NCBI GenBank assembly: GCA_030141605.1
Contig: JAQGDQ010000903.1
Coordinates: 17,987 to 81,986, forward strand
DNA from: Tubiluchus corallicola
Lineage: Eukaryota > Priapulida > Priapulimorpha > Priapulimorphida > Tubiluchidae
Reading direction: 5' to 3'
Length of the DNA stretch: 64,000 bases
The notes beneath the pieces were generated by a model. That model was not told where the DNA came from. It searched no databases and worked only from the letters and a program-made list of their open reading frames with translations. The translations under genes were made by a program, and so were the position numbers. This document shows positions 56,923 through 64,000 of the stretch, in pieces; positions within the stretch are counted from its first letter, which is position 1, and every line of letters begins with the position of its first letter.

Positions 56923-59112
56923 CTACCGTCGCTCAAAGTCTCCTCGTAGTAGTCGAATAAAGGTCTTTTTGAACTGTACATTAGCTAGAGCATACATAAA
57001 AGGGTTTAACGGACTATTCATGTAGCACAGCCAGTAAGAAAAAGCGTAAAGGTCAGGGCTGATGCAGGTCGGACAAAAGCCCATTACTGTAGCAAACACA
57101 TGCCATGGTGTCCAACACAACACAAAGGCACCCATAATGCAAGTAATTGTCCTCAACGCTTTCCGCGCGCGATTTTCTGACTTTGATTTTTCGCGCTTGT
57201 CGCGCCGCTTGAAATTGTTCTTATTTTTACTTGGCTTCTTCAGCAGATTACCCCGCTCAGGCGGTGTAGGAGTCGCTACTTTGCCATTCTTTGTGGTGAC
57301 GGAAACCTCGCCGTCGTACCTTGGAGGACTGGTCTCTTTTAAAAGGGCTTCTTCGTCCGCCTTGGTGGCTATTCTGGTTACTGTTCCGGCACTGGGCGTC
57401 GTTGTGACCACTGTTGGACTTCCTTCTTTGACGCGCGGACTAGGTTCACGTGAGCAACCGGACACGGACGCGGGAGTCGATTCCTTTGATCGTCGGCCTG
57501 TCAGTAAACCGGGCGTGGTTTCCCGAGAGCCCTGCCGAGACACCGGAGACCGTATACTATCGGAGGAAGGTGATCTTAAGCTTTCTTGGTCGATATACGA
57601 AAACAGCTCAAGTCCCTCGGGTGCGGCATTGATATCAAAACCTGAACAGTGAATGTTGTTCTGACAACAGTTGGACTTTGATTCGGGCAATTGTTCATAG
57701 TCTGAGGACTTGATTTCCGGATGTTCGTCAACCGGCTGAAGTCTTGGCGGAGGCGTTGTAGGTTGATCTGGAATGTCGGAGATTGGCGAATCTGGCAGCG
57801 TTGTATAACTTCCAACAATCAGCATGTCAGTTCCCAGGTTGTTGGGTGGTGATACTCTGAGAGGTTTTCTCTCGGCCCCAGGAGGAAGTTTCACTTTACC
57901 TCCTTCTGTGGCGGCAATGTTTTTGTGTTTTCTGGGTTTAGTGGGTTTAACTGGTTGTGGTTTCTGTTCTTTAGGTTTCTTCCTCTTTACAAGATGCATA
58001 GGACTTTTTGGCTTCTTCTTCTTCTTCGCCTGTTGCTCGGAGCTGGAATCTTCGTCATCCGAGGGGTACGTTGGACTGCTTGATCGCTCATTTTGATCTT
58101 CCGGTTTGGAGGCGAAGCTCGTTTCGCTCTTTGAGACTCGCCTGGTACTCAGTGCGTTTTGACTAGAAACACTGCTAATGTTTTGTCGTTCTGCGCTACC
58201 TCCAGCGCTCAGCAAAGTGCTTTGTGTTTTTGAAATACCAATACCGACTTTCGTCATTGTCCCTCCCGCCATTTCTACCATTGATCTAGTCTTGCGGTGT
58301 TTAGCTTCGCTGCGCTTCTGCAATTCATACGCCACGCGGTAAATACACCCGTACAATATACACAACACAATAAGCGACGACCAGTAATAAGCAAATATTA
58401 ATGCCGTGTTAAAAACAGGGTTCTGCAAAAACTGCACCTCGCACTGGTTATGACGGACCTTTCGCTCGCCCACAAAATACTGCCAGCCGATGATGCAAGT
58501 GAAAAAGAGACCCCCAGGTATGAACCAGGCGGCGACTACCATTATCCGCACCCTTTGTTCAGTTCTCCAGGCGCGGTAGAGCGCTGGAAATTTCACAGAG
58601 CAAAAACGATCTATCGTAATTAGTAACACTGTGTACTGTGAAGCCAAACAAACAGTATAATCTAGGGAGAGCCACAAATCACACACAAATTCACCCAGTT
58701 TCCATTCTTGCACTATCAGGTATTGTGTGTACAACGGCATTGAAAGCAAGCCGATTAACAAGTCTGAGACGGCTAGACTAGCTATGAAATAATTCGTTGG
58801 TTGTCTGATGGCTCTTTCCACGTAAAAAGAGATCAAAACTAAACAGTTGCCCGATACGGTGGCCAGACTAAGAGCGCCTACCAGAATGCCTATAATGACG
58901 ATCTGCCACAGGGCAAACGCAGACGTTTCCTCGATTATTGATGGAGGTAGGGTAGTCGTGCGTATGGCGTTGCCGGTCCATGAACGGTTTGCTAGCGGCG
59001 TGGACGGAAGGTAACCGGAATAATTCTCATGTGCGAACGTAGATGGCGGCACCGACGAAGATGCTATTCTAATTGTTGAGATCCGTCCCAAATCGGTAGT
59101 ATTGTACTCCAT
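56923..59112 (-). CDS. muscarinic-type acetylcholine receptor (invertebrate type B / GAR-2-like GPCR)
   Basis: Class A GPCR of 729 residues in one exon. N-terminus with N-glycosylation sequons (NTT, NYS, NRS). TM1 is at about 68-96, with NYFIASLAVSDLLIGL (107-122) in TM2. TM3 contains the amine-binding Asp151 (LSLDYTV), and Cys144 and Cys224 can form the loop disulphide. TM5 lies at about 235-260 and is followed by LQKRSEAKHRK. A huge third loop of about 380 residues follows, rich in Ser, Pro and Lys. TM6 (FVLCWTPWH) and TM7 (SYWLCYMNSPLNPFMYAL) follow, then QFKKTFIRLLRGDF. The TM7 Tyr-x-x-Cys-Tyr trio typical of muscarinic receptors is present. LASQYTVLLITIDR, VFNTALI.AYYW and LRRGD-like tail match arthropod/nematode type-B receptors. 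Oddities: DRF in place of DRY, and WTPWH where muscarinic receptors have WTPY. An amine receptor of another type is the main alternative. Confidence 0.82.
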   Translation of the reverse strand: MEYNTTDLGRISTIRIASSSVPPSTFAHENYSGYLPSTPLANRSWTGNAIRTTTLPPSIIEETSAFALWQIVIIGILVGALSLATVSGNCLVLISFYVERAIRQPTNYFIASLAVSDLLIGLLSMPLYTQYLIVQEWKLGEFVCDLWLSLDYTVCLASQYTVLLITIDRFCSVKFPALYRAWRTEQRVRIMVVAAWFIPGGLFFTCIIGWQYFVGERKVRHNQCEVQFLQNPVFNTALIFAYYWSSLIVLCILYGCIYRVAYELQKRSEAKHRKTRSMVEMAGGTMTKVGIGISKTQSTLLSAGGSAERQNISSVSSQNALSTRRVSKSETSFASKPEDQNERSSSPTYPSDDEDSSSEQQAKKKKKPKSPMHLVKRKKPKEQKPQPVKPTKPRKHKNIAATEGGKVKLPPGAERKPLRVSPPNNLGTDMLIVGSYTTLPDSPISDIPDQPTTPPPRLQPVDEHPEIKSSDYEQLPESKSNCCQNNIHCSGFDINAAPEGLELFSYIDQESLRSPSSDSIRSPVSRQGSRETTPGLLTGRRSKESTPASVSGCSREPSPRVKEGSPTVVTTTPSAGTVTRIATKADEEALLKETSPPRYDGEVSVTTKNGKVATPTPPERGNLLKKPSKNKNNFKRRDKREKSKSENRARKALRTITCIMGAFVLCWTPWHVFATVMGFCPTCISPDLYAFSYWLCYMNSPLNPFMYALANVQFKKTFIRLLRGDFERR

Positions 59113-60729
59113 GCTATCAAACCATTAATGTCTATTAAAGCTGAATGCAGTATTCTACCTCTCCATTGCAGTCATTTGTTACCAATATCTGAAGGAAAAA
59201 ATCATTAAAGTATTATAATAAGCTTTACAGACAGTTTTACTCATCTATTAGTTGAGAACAGCTGTTACTGTCGACGCTTATAAATATAATCATTCTGAAT
59301 CGAAACGAAAACAGGGCCCGGTTTCACAAAGCTGTCACTAAGTTAACGACGTCGTTATTACATTCACTTAACTATTAACAACGACGTCGTTAAGTCAGTG
59401 ACGGCTTTGTGAAACTGGGCATTGGTCTTGGTTAACAGACATTGGCCAGCATTGCAGACATAGCACATAATAGTTAATTGCCCCACATACTCTGCCCCAG
59501 CCTCATCCTCTGTGACAACTAATGGTTTGACATGTCACGTTATAGTACGTTACGTATTAACAATTTCTGCAATGCTATTCTAATTACAATAATCTTCAAG
59601 TTACTGATGACTTCTGGGGGGGGGAGCTCGACACCCATACAATCTCTCCTCATTTCAATGGTTGGGCTCATTATCATTAATCATTATGATTAACTTTCCT
59701 TAACTAGTCTGCAACGTTACAGTGAAGGCATATTTCACAACTGTTTCTCCTCCTCAATCAGTCTGCATTTCACAAGTATCGTTCTTTCTTCTTTCCTCTT
59801 GTAATTCTTCTGTTCTGGTCATGTGCTTTGCTAAACAACTGACAGAAAGTGTTCAATTATAAAAAAAAAGCCAGAAAGAGGCAGACATAGAATTACGGAA
59901 TCTGAGTGACAGACAGACCAAGACCAGGAACAGGAGGACCCAGACAGTAACTGAGGTAAATTAAAAGCGTTTTCCCAACTATCTCGTAACAAAACTTTGC
60001 CCAACTATCTCTCTTTTCAATTGATTTGTAATAATTCACAACTGTTTCTCTTCCTCTCTACTGTAGGCCTTAAGTAGACTTGCACACAGCGCTGATGTAA
60101 AAAGACCCATTATTTACAACTCTTTTCCTTACTCAAACGTGCTGCTTTCACAACTGTCTCTTTTTCTGTTACTGTCCACTCATTCCATCATGGTTTTGTG
60201 CTTTTCTGCATACAGCCCTTATACAGCTATCCTTCTCCTTAAGCGCACAGAATTTTACAGCTCTCTTTTCTTAGCGCGCTTGTATTTCTCCACAGTTACT
60301 GTCTGTGCCGTTCTTTTCTTAGTCTTGGTCTGCCTGTCACCCAGATTCCATGATTTTATACCTGTTTCTTGCTAGCTTCTTTATAACTGAACACCTTTTG
60401 TCTGTTGTTTAACAAAGACTGCTCATCGACTAACTTGTTCAGATTCCGTCACGTCCCCTTTTAACTGGCAAACTGTCTTAGAAGCACAAGCAGATTTTCA
60501 GAAGGTAAATTTCCTTCACGTACTAGGCTTTTCACCTGCGCATTTATTTATTACCTTGCTTTTGTTTAGTCGTCAACGAAGGACTGTAGCGGTTCTAAAT
60601 TAATTTCTGTGAGTCGTTGATGCAATGGCTCCATCTTGTTCACTGTGCACTTTGTAACGGTCCAAATGTAACAACTAAGTTAATATTTTACTCTATTTTT
60701 AACGAACGTTATAAATCTGTCAGATATAT
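59113..60729. other. upstream region of the GPCR gene
   Basis: Expected to hold 5' UTR and promoter. No exon recognised. It contains the hairpin MITE at 59316-59420 and pyrimidine-rich sequence from about 59740 to 60380. The 78-codon hydrophobic frame at 60139-60375 lies in that pyrimidine-rich part and is not convincing. Confidence 0.45.
59316..59420. mobile_element. short hairpin MITE, 105 bp
   Basis: Almost a complete palindrome: left arm GCCCGGTTTCACAAAGCTGT..., right arm (reverse complement) GCCCAGTTTCACAAAGCCGT..., with TTAACGACGTCGTTA in each arm and a loop around ATTCACTTAACTATT. Such 'CCCGGTTTCA.AAAG' foldbacks are common in marine invertebrate genomes. Confidence 0.75.
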
Positions 60730-60904
<175 letters not shown>

Positions 60905-61119
60905 GTATACAACTTACAATCATTATAAGACTTAAACGCACTCAACACGTATGTCGATATCATATAAATTCACCTCTTTTTGTATTTTTGGCTAGACAGA
61001 AATTTTGGATAGATAGACAGCCATGCTGTTAAGGTTTTTACTTCTCCACCACCTGTCCTGTCAAGCATTTCACTTTCCCGATTTTAATTTGTATCATGTG
61101 TTTTATATCGAATGTTAAC

Positions 61120-61195
61120 AAAATAAGTTAAAATAAAATAAAATGAAACAAAATAAAATAAAATGCAACAAAATGAAATAAAATAAAATAATTTA
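61120..61195 (+). repeat. degenerate AAAAT/AAATG tract
   Basis: AAAATAAAATAAAATG-type pentamer repeats with AACA interruptions. Confidence 0.75.
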
Positions 61196-61756
61196 CGGTT
61201 TTTAAATTTAAGTTTCACTTCAACTGCGCTAATTGACTCTATTCTTGTTCACGGATTTCATGAAGTGAAGGAGACGTGCTCCTAATGAAGAGATTCCTGC
61301 TGCGCGGAGGAAGCCAAACGGCGTAAAATCAGCCTTTCCCCGCAAAATATCACGCCGGTTTGGTATTTGAAAGCCAGCAGAGCATTATAAAACTAATTTC
61401 TCTGGCTTGGCATATTGATGTAGCTCGTGGAGAACTGGCTTGACGCTTGCTAAGCTTATAAGCATAAATTAAGTCAATTTCCATCAAGATTTGAAACTGC
61501 TGATGCTTCCTTGCTCTGATTTTTACGAGAAGTGCAACTAAAGTAATTAGTAGCTGATTAATTATGCGTAAACTCAAACCTGAGGCCATATGAAGACAAA
61601 ACTGAAAGCTTCGATTAGCATCCAAGACATGATGTGTTTTCTAAGTTTTTGAAGGTCACGAATTGGATGTTTAGTTACAATTTCTAAGCCTAGGAGTTAA
61701 AATGAATCACCGGTATTGAGACCTCTAATTACAAAGTATACGTGTTTGCAAATATA

Positions 61757-62110
<354 letters not shown>

Positions 62111-64000
62111 ATCAAAATCGGATTTTAAATACACATGTGACAAGTGGAAATGTGCCTTATAATGACATCTCACAATAAAATCGCAAGTTCGAATTTTTTG
62201 ACGGACGTTCATAATATAGCTTCTTATTATAAGTTTACTGACAAACAACAAAATGCAATTTTCAACATGTACGTTGAATAAAATAGATAGATAAATAATG
62301 GATTTTATTAAAAAGTCATACCATAGCAGTTAAACTGAATAGAGGTGTGAATACAACAAAAATGGAAAAAAAAGAGAAAAAAGCACATAAGAGATATTCC
62401 ATTACAAGCTAAAAATTTGGAGGAATGATATGTATGTCATGTGTTTTTTGATTGTTTTTTTCCTTTTTTATTGTATTCAGTTTTACTGTTATGGTGTGAC
62501 TTTTTAGTAAAACCCATTTTTAATAGAGAACCACACATTCCAAAAAGGATTCCAACACTGGGGTATAATCGTCATATCGAAGCAGTAAAACTCTAGAGGT
62601 TAAACTGTTCACAATATTTACACGTTTACAAAAGTTTTTCAATTTTTTTCCTCTTTTTCAAAACAGTCTGTAATCCGAGTATAATTCTAAACTAAATGTG
62701 CAAGTTCACAATCAGTTCCATTCATCAATAATATAAATATTTCCTGCAACATGAGATTCATAAAGTTTGCATAGATATGATAGACCAAGCTACGTCCTAA
62801 ATCATTGTAATAGTTGCATTCAGAATTTTTTGGTCATTACAAAGAGCTGTTGTTAAAGGGGATTTTAGGTCTGGTGTTGTCGGCCTTTCTTAAGAAGTAG
62901 GTCGTGTGAGTTCTTATGACGAAAGTTACTGGTTTTCACAAAATGCGGCGGTAGCTTCACGAAATCATATTAGCTCCGTAGTCTTTTATTTTAACACAAG
63001 GTTTCTTCGCCTCTATATTCAGTTAGTCGGTTTAGAAATCCTAGTTCAAGACCACTATCTCATCTTTATATCATTAGAGCTGCGAGGAACCATGATTTTC
63101 GGATTTATAAATAGTGTAGCAAACTTTTATTGTACTTAAAAGTTATAGTTATAGCTATAGACCTAGTTATAGTTATAGAAGTTCTTGCTTAAAGGAAGAC
63201 ACGATAATTTTTCATAGCTACCCCATTTTGAAGTACGGCAGAGAAGTTTACCTTTTAACACCAGTAACAATGCCAGAGCGTTTCTGATAATTAAGTAACA
63301 GTTCAAAAACTTAATTAACGGCAGGCGAGCCCAACTAGTGGTGACATCACAAGTTAACCTAATTTTCAGCAGCACAACCCTCCATGAGCGTGTTACAGGT
63401 GTTTGCAAAGCCAAATTCCGAAAAGCAAAAGCTAAACGTGCTACAATACAACATTCAGTGCGTTATTCAAAAACTCAGAAATTTTAAGTTTAAAATTCAA
63501 ATTTCAATTTTACCGCTGTTTGTCAAAGTGCGCACTACGTCACAACTGAGCCACTCTGAACTGATAAAGATATAGCCGCGCGAAATTACGTTTCTGTGGT
63601 AATAATTCTTTCACGTAAGCCATTCTTGAAAAAGATTCCCTTTCAGTATGTTAAAGGGTAGATTGTTTTGAGCTATAGCTTAAGATTGTGTCCTGTTTTG
63701 CTTTAATCACAGGCGCTCATAAGCTGTCAGGCTGCTCATAGGTGCTTTCTGACGCGACTGTAATCACTCCCCGCTACGCGGGAGAGCGGAGAAAACAATT
63801 ATTGAATGGATATGCCCATTGGCTAGGAGTATAACAACTGTGGGATGTTCAGGAGTACAGTCAATACTGATGTATAAATGTCAGTGCACTGATTATAAAA
63901 GAAACCTAGTTCGTTAGTAGTTGTGTCGAGTTTATGCCAACCCTTGTTTCTGAAAACTAACTACGGGTGTTTTTACCTATGCCTTATTTTGATATTACAA
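62111..64000. other. right end of window; possible promoter at 63893
   Basis: No exon recognised. The segment from TTAAAGGGGATTTTAGG (about 62856) to TTCCCTTTCA (about 63645) might be another TTAA-type miniature element, but the end match is weak. A TATA box, ATTATAAAAG, at about 63892-63901 and a hairpin CCCGCTACGCGGG at about 63768-63780 are visible. A gene could start beyond the window. Confidence 0.35.

Noticed and set aside
57062-58096. Plus-strand frames of 196, 90 and 60 codons within the GPCR gene
   Set aside because: Antisense to the long third intracellular loop of the receptor. No start context or domain of their own.
62856-63650. Third TTAA-type MITE
   Set aside because: TTAAAGGGGATTTTAGG at the left has only a weak partner (GAAAGGGAATC on the minus strand) at the right, and no TTAA at the expected end.

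Overview
This window is eukaryotic nuclear DNA, almost certainly from an invertebrate bilaterian animal. The evidence is spliced genes with GT-AG introns of roughly 0.2-3.5 kb, AT-rich intergenic DNA, abundant microsatellites and miniature transposons, and an animal gene set. That set includes a PPP1R15-type eIF2alpha phosphatase regulator, a pancreatic-lipase-family secreted protein and a muscarinic-type GPCR closest to the invertebrate type-B/GAR-2 class. I cannot name the species. A lophotrochozoan or other marine invertebrate would fit, but that is only an impression.

Layout. 1-1739: no gene I can define, probably the unlocated first exon and promoter side of PUS3. 1740-9954 (+): PUS3, tRNA pseudouridine synthase, nine recognised exons. 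12243-15880 (-): PPP1R15 homologue, four exons, convergent with PUS3, with a 19-codon uORF ending 2 nt before its ATG. 19156-20793 (+): PRIM2, DNA primase large subunit, in a single exon. 24776-42445 (+): a 13-exon, 627-residue secreted lipase-family protein with a PLAT domain, whose nucleophile serine is glycine. 29404-30581 (-): inside intron 4 of the lipase gene, a nested two-exon antisense gene for a secreted, extremely Ala/Glu-rich acidic protein. 45281-46243 (-): a GT31 beta-1,3-glycosyltransferase. 48566-49615 (+): a type II membrane protein with a Cys-rich EGF-like segment and a SAM-methyltransferase domain. About 50953-51439 (+): a broken GT31 copy. 56923-59112 (-): a single-exon muscarinic-type GPCR.

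The rest is repeat-rich. I see at least five families of miniature inverted-repeat elements, a dispersed repeat with an internal tRNA-like module (two long copies and a fragment), non-LTR retrotransposon remnants (about 24040-24355 and 42785-43480), and a hAT transposase C-terminal remnant (53965-54245) in a region that is itself duplicated. There are also long simple-repeat arrays, notably a 560-bp mosaic of pentamer variants at 44131-44692 and an (ATT)n array of about 260 bp at 61757-62018.

Most genes are unrelated housekeeping or signalling genes that happen to be neighbours. Two local relationships may mean something: the nested antisense secreted-protein gene inside the lipase gene, and the cluster at 45-51.5 kb of two GT31 sequences flanking a membrane-anchored methyltransferase, which suggests (inference only) a glycan-modifying neighbourhood. 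Exon joins were worked out by eye from splice consensus, reading-frame continuity and remembered family sequence patterns; no database search was run.
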